Origin: Lentinus brumalis
Taxonomy: Eukaryota > Basidiomycota > Agaricomycetes > Polyporales > Polyporaceae
DNA length: 38,743 bases
Direction: 5' to 3'
Assembly (NCBI GenBank): GCA_001792895.1
Contig: MARA01000096.1
Span: 1-38,743 of the forward strand
Shown here: positions 7,980 through 18,823 of the stretch, piece by piece
Numbering within the stretch: position 1 is the stretch's first letter
Layout of the letters: every line of letters starts with the position of its first letter
Notes under the pieces: generated by a model
Told to the model about the DNA's origin: nothing
The model's database searches: none
Seen by the model: the letters and a program-made list of their open reading frames with translations, nothing else
Position numbers and translations under genes: made by a program

Positions 7980-9600
7980 GGGGCAGCGCACTGGCACGAA
8001 CGCGACATTCGCGACCTCCTCGATCCGCGCGAAACAGCCTTGATTCAATGCGCTAGTGTTCGCGTAGCCGGGTCAACCGGTTTCGTGGAGATCCGGGGGG
8101 ACCGCCGAGATACGGCCTGAACACTGACCTGGCGGGCAACCCTCTCGGGGGCCCGCGGACTCGATTTTCAAACCGGCCGTACCGGTGCGCAAGGTGGTCG
8201 CACATAGTCTCGAGGACTATCACGCCGCGTTCGATGTGTTTTGCGGCCGTCCGGGTGCGGTGCGCGAGCGGGAGAGTCGGCGAGAATGGGCGGGCGGCGA
8301 ATGTGCAATGAAATCGCACATTCGAGCGGTTTTGAGACCTGCTCGGATCCGCGCGAGACGGACTGGGTTGGACAGAAACGTCCAACGTAGGCCGTAGGGC
8401 CGTGTTTGACGGCGATGGTGCGAGAACCGGGAGTGATACGGGGGTTCGAGTGACCGGAGTGACCGCTGGCCACGGTGATGACGAGATGGCAGAACTCGTC
8501 CGGGCGGCGCGCAGCGTCGTCGTGCACACGCTAGAGGACCAGTACGGAACATAAAGTTGTCCGCCAGCCGTCTGGGTGCGGAAGACGGCCGGGAGAGTCG
8601 GCGCGAGCGGGCGGGCGGCGAAAGTGCAATGAAATCGCACTTTCGACCGATTTACAGACCCGCCCGGATCGACGCGAGATGGTGCTGGGTGGGCGGGAAA
8701 CGTTCAACGTAGCCCATAGCACCCGGTTTGACGGTGAGAGGGTGCGATTGGGGGAGATACGGCGGTTCGAGCATGCGGAGGTGCCCGCGGGCCGCGGTGA
8801 CGACGAGGTTTGGGAACTCGTCCGCGCAGCGCGCAGCTCGGCCGTTCATAGGCGGGAGGACTGGTGCAGCACTTTTGAGGTGTCTGCCGGCCGTCCGGAG
8901 GCGGAGGACGTGTGGGAGAGTCGGCGGGAGCGGGCGGGGCGGCGAAAGTGCAATGAAATCGCACTTTTGGCCGATTTTGAGACCCGCTCGGATCGACGCG
9001 AGAGGTAAACGCTTGATAAGAAACGTTCAGCGTAGCTTGTAGCACTTGGTTGGAGGTGATAGGGCGGGAACTGGATGTGCTAGGGCGGTTCGAGTAGACG
9101 AGGTTGGCCGAGGGACGAGGATGTCGAAGCGGTCGTTCCGGCTCCCGCATGCTGTATCCAGCGTATCGGTGGAGCCGTTGACGTCTGTTTGTCGTGCAGT
9201 AGATGGCTCGGTCGGCGGCGTGAGCGTGCGTCGGCCGGGAAGTCGAGGTCGTGCTTGAGTGCGCCATTAAACGGCGACTCCGAGCGCGATTTCCGACCTC
9301 CTCGGATCGGCGCAAACCCGCTTCGGCCTGTCGCAGGGAGGTTCACGGGAGGCTGTGGGAGTTGCTTGTACGCTGATGCGGGGGATACGGACGAGTGATT
9401 TGGGAAATGGAGCGCGGGTTAGCAGTGAATCGACGATAGCACGACGTACCGTGCGCCGTTTATCAAGACAACAATATCCCTCGGTTCGCGTATTGTGCAG
9501 CTATCGAATGCGCCATGTTGCGCTTGTGTGCGGCGAATGGGCGGGTGTGGTATGCGATTTTGTCGCGCGCGCGCGAGCAAACACGTCTTGGCGGCGTGCG
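7980..9600. repeat. Nested array of about 320-bp subrepeats with a conserved hairpin, copy 1
   Basis: Five to six degenerate subrepeats. Hairpins lie at 8298-8324, 8619-8645, 8943-8969 and 9257-9280, so spacing is 321, 324 and 314 bp. Each hairpin is followed by a GATTT or GGTTTT stretch, then GACC-type and CTCGGATC sequence, and later by GAGATACGG or GGTTCGAG blocks. A weaker unit lies at about 7997, and one that has lost the hairpin at about 9531. The stems are CGAATGTGC/GCACATTCG, CGAAAGTGC/GCACTTTCG, CGAAAGTGC/GCACTTTTG and GAGT-CGCC/GGCG-ACTC; the first three share the loop AATGAAATC. Confidence 0.85.
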
Positions 9601-10227
9601 TCGGTTTGGGGCGCGTTCTGGCGTGTTTCCGACAATGGAGAGGGTCCAGTGGGCACGGATGAGTGGGACCGTGGCGGTAGGACGCGATGTGAACGTGGCT
9701 AGGCCCGGCAGAGCAACTTGGACTATTGCAGCAACGCGTCAGTGTCATGTACGATATGTCTGAGATAGGGAGTACGCACCTGGCAAATTGGAGTGTATGT
9801 GCATGGCGTGGGCGTAGCTTGCCTGTGGCAGAAAGGTGGTGCAGCATACGGGTCTGTAACGAGTCGGGCGTGAGCGATGTGTGCTAGCAGGCGGATCGAG
9901 GGAGGAGGCAGCGGACGCGAGCGACTAATCAGGCAACGGGACTTCCGAAAGCGTCTGCCCGACGCAGAATTTGCGGGCGCGCGACCACTTTGACTCAGAC
10001 TCTCTGCCTGTCATACTGCGGCGTGGATTCTCCTCTAAGAGCTTGTATCATCAGGCTTCTGTTGCGCTCGCGGTGTCTCCCATTGCCCGCGACTCTGTGG
10101 CAATCTGGCTTGGATATGCCGTAGGATTGCTCAGTCCCTCCGCCCCCTTGCCACCCTAGCCTCTCGTCGGCCGCCTCGTCCTCATCCTGACCTCACTCCT
10201 GGGCCGCATACTGGAGGAACCCTCACC
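9601..10227. other. 5' flank of tRNase Z, copy 1
   Basis: It includes a segment that is hypervariable between copies (about 9828-9925), a deletion of about 44 bp relative to copy 3 near 9650, and a pyrimidine-rich stretch (CCTCGTCCTCATCCTGACCT) about 60 bp before the ATG at 10228, likely the tRNase Z promoter and leader. No TATA box is obvious. Confidence 0.45.
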
Positions 10228-11782
10228 ATGTCTGCCTGGAACGTGTCCGTGCTCACTGGCGCCACGTCCGACACCGAGCCGACTCTGCTCGTGAACTTCG
10301 GAACCGCCAAGTACATCTTCAATGCAAGCGAGGGCATGGGCCGTGCATGGCTGCAGAGCCACCATTCTATCAGGAAGACGAAGGGGCTTTTGTGACCGCT
10401 GCTGGGACGCATAGGTGCGGTGGGTGCCAGGTACGTGTTCATCCCATGCGCGTCGTGTGGACGTCCGGTCTGTGGCTACAGCCCATCGACCCGCCGAGCG
10501 AACGCGAGGCGTCCCTCGTCTCCATGTACAATCTACGTGACGCTGATACGCCGTGTCTATAGGCCTGTTGATGTTGTGCGCAGACGCGGCAGTGCCTGCA
10601 ATCGACATTGTGGGCCCGTATGGTCTTATGCACTACCTCGCCACGATGCGCAGCTACACATACCGGTTCGTGACTCCTACTATATCTCTGTTGCAAATTC
10701 TCAAGCGTGTGTGTAGTTCGACTATGGTTGTCAAGGCAGTCGAGGCACCAACCGCTGTGGTCAGTGCACAACCGGCCGCTTCGCCCTCCCCGGTCTTCAA
10801 GGACGAAAATCTCTCGGTCTATTCGATACCCTTGTATCCTTCTGTCGACGGGGTCGATATCGGGGAGCCTTCGACGCCCACTCAAGAGGAAGCGATCGGC
10901 CTCTCCTCCCACCGCGTCCAAACGGTCCACTCCTCCACTCATTGACCGCGCTGTTGAGTCCACGTCCCCGTATCGCCTACCCTGTCCGTGCAGGCGCGGA
11001 GAGAGAACTTCAACCCAACGAGCCTTACCGGCGCGGACGCACAGGAATGGCGGAAGCTTATGTTGCAGGAGATGTTCCCGATGCAGCCGCCACCGAAAGC
11101 GGACCCATCGACATCGAAGGGGGAAGCGGAGAGCAAACGCACTCCAAGAACCCGCCGACGAGCCGCCGCCGCCGCCGAACATGACGTTCGCTCCTGACCG
11201 CAAGTACGCGCGACTGCCCGGTCTTGTCGCCGGTGGAGGCGTCGATCCTGCGACGTTGCCTACGCTTGGCTACCTGTGTGTCGGTCCAAGTGTACGCGGC
11301 AAATTCGACGTCAAGAAGGCTGAGGAACTCGGTGTTCGCGGGCCTTTGCGCGGGCGCCTGACCAAGGGAGAGACGGTTACCTTCGAGGTGGACGATGGGC
11401 AGGGTGGGAAGATACAACGCACTGTTCGACCTGAAGAGTGTGTTGGACCTAGCGAGGCACCACAGGTGAGTCTACTCGCGATGGGCAATGGGTTGCACAA
11501 CTTAATAGTCGGCAGGCTGTTCTGATCCTTGACGTACCGACGCCTGCACACATTCCCTCTCTTCTCGCTTCATTCACCGACTCGCCGTTCTTCGCCAAGT
11601 ACCGTTCCAAGGACGAGAACATCCGGAAGGAGCATCCTCTGCACGCCGTTCCTGTGCGTCGTGTGCAGCGTGCTCCCGGTGCGCCAGGCCCGAGTGCGCG
11701 TGCGCGATCCGCGCCGATGCCCGATGCCCGATGCCCGATGCCCGATGCGTCTGTGCTGCCAGAGAAACAAACGAATCGTTAG
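10228..11782 (+). pseudogene. TRZ1: tRNase Z, N-terminal half, frameshifted copy (units 1/2)
   Basis: Five-prime half of long-form tRNase Z. ATG at 10228 sits in a good context (CTCACCATGTCTG). Exon 1 (10228-10430) encodes the N-terminal domain signature (VSVLTGATSDTEPTLLVNF, then YIFNASEGMGRAW). It lacks one T of a T5 run and one G of a G4 run present in the other copies, so the frame breaks before GGVPG. Intron 1 is 10431-10562 (132 nt). Exon 2 from 10563 carries GLLMLCADA and VFKDENLSVYSIPL. Further small deletions lie near 10873, 11121 and 11180. The last intron is 11466-11515 and the frame ends at TAG 11780-11782. The catalytic C-terminal half is missing. Identification is firm; loss of function in this copy is likely unless the indels are sequencing errors. 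Confidence 0.85.
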
Positions 11783-11832
11783 GGAGTCACTGGGCAGTCA
11801 CTGGGCAGATTACTGGGCAGATGGCTGGGCAG
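11716..11832. repeat. VNTR block, copy 2: (GATGCCC)4 plus ACTGGGCAG-type repeat
   Basis: Four heptamers lie at 11716-11743. The extra 7 bp combined with loss of one G upstream keeps the tRNase Z tail in frame to the same TAG. The ACTGGGCAG array has a different unit order from copy 1. Confidence 0.9.
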
Positions 11833-12479
11833 CAGTAGCGGTGGTTGGAGTGGGACAGGAAGTGCGCACAGAAATTGTGTCGCGGGCAGGAGGACGGCAG
11901 GAGAACACACATGTACACTCGTCCCAGGAAATATATTTTTCTGCCCCGCCGCTGCCCGTATGTCTGTTTTTCTGGGCGTCCTGCCTCTTCTGCATCTCGC
12001 CGCTAGAAGCTCGGAGTGCGTCTGCATCTGCGGCTGCGGCTGCTCAGCGCTCAGCCCGCTGCCTCCGCTCTGTCCCTCCTGCGTCGTCTCGCTGGCACAC
12101 CTCGAGGTTTCTGGAAATCTCTCGATTGCGTCTAGCTACGCGCAAGTACACTACGAGATGCCCTCCGCCGCTCGCTGCTGCTGCTCCTCGCCTGCTCTCT
12201 ACCCCGCCGTCCGCCGGCCGACATCTCTCGCATCCGCCGCGCTGGCGGTGCTGGACACCGGCGACGTGCGCGTGGGACGTCCCCTCCGATATCTGCCGGG
12301 AAACAAACATCAGTATCCGGAAACCTCGCAGGAGAGCATCACGGATAGCTCACGCAAGTCCGGCTGCTGAGCCCGTCATCCCGCTGCCAGCTTGATCACG
12401 GCAACTGTCCCGTTAGGATGTTCCCGGGGCTATGCGGACAGTGCCAGCTAGACGACTTGCGTGAAACTGCAGGGCGACG
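11833..12479. other. GC-rich spacer, copy 2
   Basis: Equivalent to the copy-1 spacer and nearly identical outside the hexamer repeat. Nothing in it can be called a gene. Confidence 0.5.
12021..12043. repeat. Hexamer repeat (CTGCAT)1(CTGCGG)2, copy 2
   Basis: Shortest allele of the compound hexamer repeat, with only one CTGCAT. Confidence 0.85.
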
Positions 12480-14601
12480 ATGGTCAGCCAGCGCGAGCCT
12501 GGACACATCAGCGTCGATGACTCACCGGAGGACCATACGCGGCACTTCGTCTGCCCGCTCGCAACGCGCCGACGCTGCATTCGAAACAGCACCGTCGTAC
12601 CAGCGTGCAGCGGCAAATCGTTGCCGGGCAGCCTTCAGGACTGCACGCGACCTCGACCGGGCTATTCGAATGGCATGTCCGGATCCCGTGTATGTCGGGT
12701 ACGCCCGGAACAGCTGAGAAAGAACAGATGTGAGTGCGAATTCTAGTATTGCCGGGAAAGGAGAGCGACTCACCAATCAAGACGCTATTGCGTCGTCCAG
12801 ACTCTCTGGCTGGCTTGCCGCTGCCATAGTGCCCGAAGACGGTCTTTCCAGCAGCCTGAGCAATTACGCGAGTGAGTACTCTCTGTATGTGCGTATATGT
12901 CTCAAATTCTGTCCGGAATGCTCACCTGCAATCCTAGAGTGGAGCGCAAGAGAAGAGTGGCAGCGGACTGCCTGCCCGCTGCTCCGTGCCCGGCCACATC
13001 AACAGCGCCATCTTAGGATGCGTCGTTAGCGGCTTCAAAGAGACGAAATGAAACTCTGTACTTACGAGCTTGCGTGCCATAAGGGAGGCAGAGCAGAACC
13101 GCGTTCTGCGGTTCCTGGCCTGCCACTGCACAGATGGGCGCCTGCAGAGACAGGCGCGATTCGCCTTCTGCGAAGGCCGCTGCCCGTCTTCCTTTCCCAT
13201 CCACCATCACCCCGCGCTGCCGGACCGCTCTCCTCCCTCCCTCCGTCGATCTCATGGTCTTCGACGCATACAGCGACGATCTCGCTGCAGCACATTCAGC
13301 TGAACTCAACGTAGGTCAGATTCTGGCAGGACTCGTCGACTCAAATCGGTACGTACCTCTATCTCATCACACCCGGCGACGATGTGCGCATTGTGCGCCG
13401 ACTTGACGTGCGGAGATCGCGCTGCCAGACTGTCGAGGTCCGAGTCTAGGTCAGTTGTCGACGACACGACAGCGGCGGGCAGAAGAGGTGAGTCATACAT
13501 ACCGCGAGGATGCTTCAAGGGACGGGACGGCGACGGCGACACTGGCTGCGTTTGTTCGCGGAGCTTGTCTGTGGGCTCGCTGTCTGGGATGGACGCGTTC
13601 TGGAAGAGAAAGGTGAGCGTGCGCTTCGATCGCCCTCAACGCGTGACGTCATGCATCCGAAAGAGGCAAGTCGCACGGCTGTGAGCGCGGACTGGATGCT
13701 CTGTTCGCGTCTTGAACACGGACTTGCTCGTCTTCTGTCGCGATCTGGGCTTGACGACTTGCTGCTCTGACTTAAGCTTGCTGGCGACTACTGGGAGCGT
13801 CTGGACACCGCTGCGCAGGACCTCTGCTCGTCACGGCGTGCTGCTTCTCGAGCAGACCTCACTGGCAGTCTGCTGCGTCGCAAACCCACGTTAACAATGT
13901 ACGATCCGACGCTAGGTACGTCCCAATACTTACTTGCGCGAAGTAATAGGTCCAGGACGCCGTGCGCCCTTTGACCCGCTCTTGCGCTGCTCACAGCGGC
14001 GGCAGATGTCTTCGGCAATGTGCACGTCAACGTTGAAAGCGAACAGGTGAGCAGGTGCACGACGGCCGAGGATGGGAATGATTTACCTCATGCCTCCTCG
14101 GCCCCAGAACTCGTGTTGAGAGGAGACACTGGCTCTTATCCCATGCGCTGGTTTGCCGTGCCATGAGGTCCGTGCTTACGCAGGGAGCCTGACTGAAGCT
14201 TGCCGGGGAGCTGTTCGTCACCCGGACTCCGGTTGCCGCCGTAATCCTGTAACCGGCGACGAAGGAAGGTCAGTCAACCCATGAGAACTGGTATGCGCGC
14301 ACCGCGACTACGCTCACCTCTAGAGAATCCGACTTTTGACATGCGTCGACGCGTCGCTGATGTCAATCTGACGTGGGCATGGGCCACGGAGCTTTGCTTC
14401 ACACTGAATTCCGAGGCTGAAGAAGATGTGGTGAGTGGATGAGACAGGAGAGGAAGGCAAAACTGCGTGACGACGACCACGGGCGGAGGACAGCTGACTA
14501 GCAGTGGGATCTTGAGTCCTGCGCTCGACGGTGCCACGGTGCAGCTGGAGTCGGTAGTGGCGAGGTCGGGAGGTGAATGGCGGTGGGCGGGGACATGGTG
14601 A
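12480..14601 (+). pseudogene. Same unknown multi-exon gene, copy 2 (most damaged)
   Basis: Starts with the same ATG (MVSQREPG...). A CT-rich microsatellite near 13231-13244 is shortened by a length not divisible by three, which breaks the frame before DLMVFDAYS. The 3' half (13965-14600) carries about a dozen deletions of 1-8 bp that the other copies lack, including loss of GTAG at the GALLHV exon and TCTCGG before the stop. It is clearly broken as sequenced. Confidence 0.4.
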
Positions 14602-15772
14602 GTAGTAAGGTTGAAGGAGGAGCCTTGCTGTCGAGTCGAGACTCGACGTGCGGATTCTGCCGGTAGTGTCCGAGCTAGGAGGTAAATGATGTGTAATAGA
14701 TCGAGGAGTCAATGCAAGCTGGTTTCCAAAGATAAACAGAACGTAAGCGTGAACTAGGTCAGGCTATCTGGATATTCTGTGGGAGCGTGCGGCGGAGAAT
14801 CTCGCCGCAGCTGCGAAGAGGTTACGTGATAGGTGCAAGGTGCTTCTGTGCATGCACGACACAACGGAGCGCTGGTAGAACTTCCCTAAATCTTTCGAGG
14901 GCAGCTTGGGACTTACGCTAGCCTAGTTCATAGTAGAGACCTGTGTTGCCCTGGTGCTCTACTGCACACAAAGAACTCTCACTCAGACTGAGGCTCATTA
15001 ACTATGGTATACCTCTACAAGACTGCAGGCTTGCAGTATGGCAATGGATGGGATTCTGCTGAATGTGCAGTCCAAGGGAGTGGTTGCCCACGAGCATGGG
15101 ACCCTTAGCAACGAGGAATAATACGTACCATGCTTCGAGAAGGTACTGATCGGTACCCACATAAATTCCGCGGATGATGTCGGACCTCGGCCTACCTCAC
15201 GGGAGCTTGCATGCTCTACAGTACTGATTCCTTGTATTGTTCCTGCAAGCTGACAGCCTCTAGCGGTGGTGAGTAGTATGCAGGCAGGAAGGGCATCCCA
15301 TGAGATAGACGGGGATGGTACCTGCTGGATGAGTGGCTCAAGTGCGGTACACAACAGTCCAGACCAATCAGCGGGCGAAGCTGTCATTACAGCCGCCAGG
15401 GGAGCTTCTGACCAACTTGGGCAGCTTCGGCATCTGAAATCAAGGGTAAAACGGTGTGGCGTGCGACGAGGTCATGCCGGGATCAGGGCCTGGATCATTC
15501 AGGCCCAGATGGCGGCATGGACATGTCCACGAGAACCTATCAGCTTTTGCTGAATGCTTATCCCTCGCGCATAAAATATCAGTAGCAGCACACAGTGCTA
15601 ACATGCAGATACAATGTAGACTATGCTGCACTTACATTGAAGGCAGGCATATGATGCAGGAGCTTGGATGACTGAAGTCTTGAAAGCAGACCCCGAGAGT
15701 TCACAATTTAACAGTGTAAGGATTGAGAGGTAAGCCCAGTAGAAAGAGCTGCAGAATGCGAGATCTGCTCCA
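14602..15772. other. Intergenic spacer with inverted repeats, copy 2
   Basis: Equivalent of the copy-1 spacer. It contains the GTCGAGTC inverted repeat (14630-14647) and the two-tier stem (15473-15519). Confidence 0.5.
14998..15387 (-). CDS. Hypothetical 129-aa ORF in the spacer, longest version (copy 2)
   Basis: ATG-initiated frame (MTASPADWSGLLCTALEP...) ending SLVEVYHS. The same C-terminal 88 codons are open in copies 1 (3631-3975) and 3 (27122-27511). Copy 1 has one extra C that cuts off the N-terminus, and copy 3 has compensating +1 and -1 changes. There is no recognised family, no membrane segment and no clear intron. The base composition looks intergenic, so this may be a chance ORF. 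Confidence 0.22.
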   Translation of the reverse strand: MTASPADWSGLLCTALEPLIQQVPSPSISWDALPACILLTTARGCQLAGTIQGISTVEHASSREVGRGPTSSAEFMWVPISTFSKHGTYYSSLLRVPCSWATTPLDCTFSRIPSIAILQACSLVEVYHS

Positions 15773-15982
15773 TTATGGCACAGTAAGCTCCTGAAATTGG
15801 GTCGGAGGACGGACGAACGGGAGAAAGAGGCCGGATTCCGCGTCGGGAGACTCGGAGTTGTTGCCAGAAGAGGTGTCGAGCGAAAAAGGCAATGTAAGCG
15901 CTCTTCGAAATCGCGACCTTCGCCAATAGCGCGCGTTCGTGTTCCGCTCGTTCTGCTGTTGCAGACACAGCGCGAGCCCAAG
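15773..15982 (-). CDS. Minus-strand ORF fragment, copy 2
   Basis: Same frame and stop as copy 1, intact through FVRPPTQFQELTVP. In copy 3 (27893-28102) two small indels change the end to a different frame. Confidence 0.28.
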   Translation of the reverse strand, partial: LGLALCLQQQNERNTNARYWRRSRFRRALTLPFSLDTSSGNNSESPDAESGLFLPFVRPPTQFQELTVP

Positions 15983-16539
15983 GTCATGAATATTGAACCT
16001 AAAGTAAGATATCTACTAGCTAATACATGGTGCCAGGGCTGGTAGACACCTAAATTGCAGTATCGTGGCAAGCAACGCTCTGCTCGTAGGCTGCAAGCCC
16101 AGGACATCGCACATCGCGAGGTCTCTTGAATCAAGTCTTCACTTGTGGCGTCAGCGTCTACAGCCTCATTAGCCTGGCTAGCTCTGGATACTGCAAGTAC
16201 ACCGAATTGCCCTGGAATGACGAAACACCGCGGAACGCACGCTTTCAAGGACCCTGTCCTCGTCCCTTCGTGCGCCGACTGTCCGACAAAACTTGGAGCC
16301 GGAATACAACCATCAAGTTCTCAGCGCCTCTATTACGTTGAGAAGGCATCTTCTCTGAGCCGAGACAGCTTTGTTCGTCTGGAACTGCGCTAGTCGTTCT
16401 GCTCCGTCTGGCTGCGCCTGCCCTCGCCCGGTCTCACCGCCTGCCCTCTGGTTGGTCGGCGACCCCGCATGCTCGTGCGAACCTGAGACGTTCAACAAGT
16501 TAAAGTTCTGGAGCCCGTGACTCGCAGGTCCAGAACATG
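15983..16539. other. Upstream flank of the membrane-protein gene, copy 2
   Basis: Equivalent of the copy-1 flank. Small indels relative to the others; no supported gene. Confidence 0.4.
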
Positions 16540-16547
16540 TATAAGTA
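16540..16547 (+). promoter_or_regulatory. TATA box, copy 2
   Basis: TATAAGTA followed by CT-rich sequence, about 177 bp upstream of the ATG at 16717. Confidence 0.55.
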
Positions 16548-16716
16548 CCCGTCATCTCGACGACGCCTCTCGCGCACCCGTACCCATTCCCTCACGTTCC
16601 CTCCATACCCTCCCCCATACTGGGTGGTCTCCAATCTCCATTTATTGCACACTAGTATACATTCTGCTGCTATACCCTCCTCTATTGCCCGCTTCTCCTT
16701 CGTGCTTCTAGGTACC

Positions 16717-18343
16717 ATGTCCCTCCGAGACTTACTATGCAGGCGTACATATATGTACTTAGTGCTGTTTGTATCACGACTGTATTGGTTCTTCGTGTCT
16801 TCTCTCGAGTTCCCTCTCCTCCTCTCATCCGACTAGTATATCTCCCTATCCGACACACCCACCCTTGTATTCGCCCTCCTTGTTCTCTCCGAGCCCTGGG
16901 TCATCACCCTAGCTCCTCCACTCTCCTCACTACGCCATCCATCCGCATACCAGAAAGCTGACAGGTGAGATTCTGCTCATTCTCGTATATACTACAGCTT
17001 TGCTGAACGTCTGATACAGCTGCAAATTCTCAAGATGTTGCTTGCAAAAGGTACGCTTTCTACCATGTTCACTCGTTGATCCTTCAAGCTCGACTAACAT
17101 CACCATCTCCGTAGACTCAACGCGCTACTCCAGCAACGGAGTATTACCGTCCTCCAGTTCCTCGCCTTTGCTGACCTCATGCTCGTCCTAGCTGGTGTAG
17201 TTGGTCTTCGTACCTCCCAGTCCCACCCGATCACGCTACCAGATGTCGAGGTGAGCACAACATCGCCCGGGCGTCTATTCGCGGCCCTCGTAGCTAACCA
17301 ACATCTGTCAGAACACCATCGGATATCGTTCTTAAGACCACGACGGACTTTATGCCTCGGGACCAGGCAGCTTTGTACATCGGTGCGTTACCGCTCCGAG
17401 TACTGGAACAGCGCTGACACGCTTCGTATTCACAGAGATGCCGCCGGACGGATACGTAGCTGCCTCCATCGACTCGACGACTATCCAAGACTCTCATTGG
17501 AAGGTACGTTGACTCGGACAAGCTTTTCGACGATGTCTATGCCTGACTCTGACATATCAAGGCCTTCGACCGAGCTCGACTGCAACTTGGTCCGACATGC
17601 CGGTTGTACTCGCTTACCATGGTGGTGAGCATGAATTCATTCATGTCTGCGCAGCAGGCCGCGCGATTGACTTCGTGACCATTGCAGTTCTGTGCACCGG
17701 CAGGACGTCAAGCCATACGAGCAGACCCAGTAACTCGCTACTAGTAGGACGCACAAGCAACGGACTTCCCGGTCAGCTCGAAGGACGACTGGGACCCACG
17801 TTGGCCGCTCTCGCAGCACTCAAGGATCTGTCGGCCATGCTTCGCGCGAATGATGCGATGGTGAGTCGCACAGGCTGAGCCTTTCACGGACTTCGTGCAC
17901 GCTCACGGTTGCTCCAGGACGGACTCTCAACTCGCAGGCTCGCGTATCGCGCCCTGTGCGACTTCGGACTCATTGGCAGTCGCGAAGATCGCTATCTCCA
18001 CACGCAGGGCGAGCATGTCCGCCAGTTCAAAGGTAACATCACATTCGATTTCATGCGGCACAGGCTGACATGAGGCTTTGACAGGGCTCAGACGACAGCC
18101 CACGCCGACTGCACGAACGGCAGAGGTAAGTCTGGTTCATAGTATTCTGCGGTGATCTATCTACTGACTGCGAGTACTGCAGGTTCTCGGCACTTCATGC
18201 GCCGGGAGGCATCCAGCCTCCCGCCATGCCCGGTGTGCGTAATCGCACCGTCAAGACATTCTGTACATCTCGGACCACCCGCCGCCCCGACCAAGCGCGT
18301 CCCGCCACACGCAAGCAGTCCGGCAAGCAAGATCTATTGGTAA
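16717..18343 (+). CDS. Probable multi-pass membrane protein, ten exons, copy 2 (best copy, not fully open)
   Basis: Family not recognised. Exons: 16717-16964, 17020-17050, 17115-17250, 17312-17382, 17436-17503, 17562-17624, about 17655-17860, 17918-18032, 18085-18125 and 18183-18343. Most introns have good branch sites (CTAAC, CTGAC) and YAG ends, so the strand is secure. Hydrophobic stretches are PTLVFALLVLSEPWVITLAP, VLQFLAFADLMLVLAGVVG and, late, FVTIAVLCTG. The protein ends in a basic tail, SSPASKIYW. The overall plan (several helices, then a basic C-terminus) recalls the large uncharacterised basidiomycete 7-TM families (DUF6533/6534-like), but that is only a resemblance. Early exons do not share one frame, so a frameshift is present or the exon borders are wrong. 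Confidence 0.5.
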
Positions 18344-18823
18344 GTAATCGCTGTTAGGTACATTATAGCGGCCTCCGTGCTCGAGTGTCGCCGACATAGA
18401 GACTTGCTTTGCCCGTCTTCCCGCCCCCGCGCCGGCTTGCGCTGCGTCGCAGATGCCCGGAGCACGCTCTGCGTCTGCGGTGCGCTCCGGACCTCTGTGT
18501 CCAGTGTCGGTCTGCTTCGTGAGTCTGTCCGCCAGGCGGCGTGTTTCGACTCGGTTTGGCCAGTACTGGCTTCGTATGTTGCTCCGGAGTCCGGGGAGTG
18601 GGACGCTCTCGTGCTCTTGTTCGAGATTGCGGGCTGCTTGCACGCAGGTGTCAGCAGACGTGTGCAGTGCGCAATGCGCACGAGTTTCCGGGTCTTCTTG
18701 TTTCCGCGTGGCGTTACGGAGCTTCGAGTCGACGCCGTCCGGCAGGAGATTGGGCGAGTTCTTGCCGTCGACGGTGTCGCTGTGTGAGTTTGGGTACCGC
18801 ACATGTTTGGTTGAGCCGGAGAG
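18344..18823. other. GC-rich region open on both strands, copy 2
   Basis: Same region as copy 1, with a 2-bp deletion near 18512 and a 3-bp insertion near 18748. No frame can be chosen. Confidence 0.4.

Larger units (their letters stand above)
1..11417. repeat. Tandem macro-repeat, unit 1
   Basis: First full unit of a head-to-tail array. The string CGCACTGTTCGACC at position 1 recurs at 11418, 23480 and 34989, and the intervening sequence follows the same order throughout. The unit is 11,417 bp. Its start is arbitrary because the window opens within a tRNase Z exon. It differs from units 2 and 3 by a strongly diverged block at about 5130-6560, by a deletion of about 44 bp near 9650, and by two missing bases in tRNase Z exon 1. 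Confidence 0.97.

Noticed and set aside
8430..9100. GGTTCGAG motifs and TGGCCGAGGG resembling tRNA B and A boxes (possible tRNA-derived SINE)
   Set aside because: The boxes are in the wrong order and spacing, and no cloverleaf with an acceptor stem can be drawn around them.
8298..9280. CRISPR array (regularly spaced palindromic repeats)
   Set aside because: Spacing is about 320 bp, the intervening DNA is itself repetitive, there are no cas genes, and the genome is eukaryotic.
9563..9576. TCGCGCGCGCGCGA palindrome as a special site
   Set aside because: It is a simple CG dinucleotide run, so the palindrome is trivial; noted only because it falls where a sixth hairpin would be expected.
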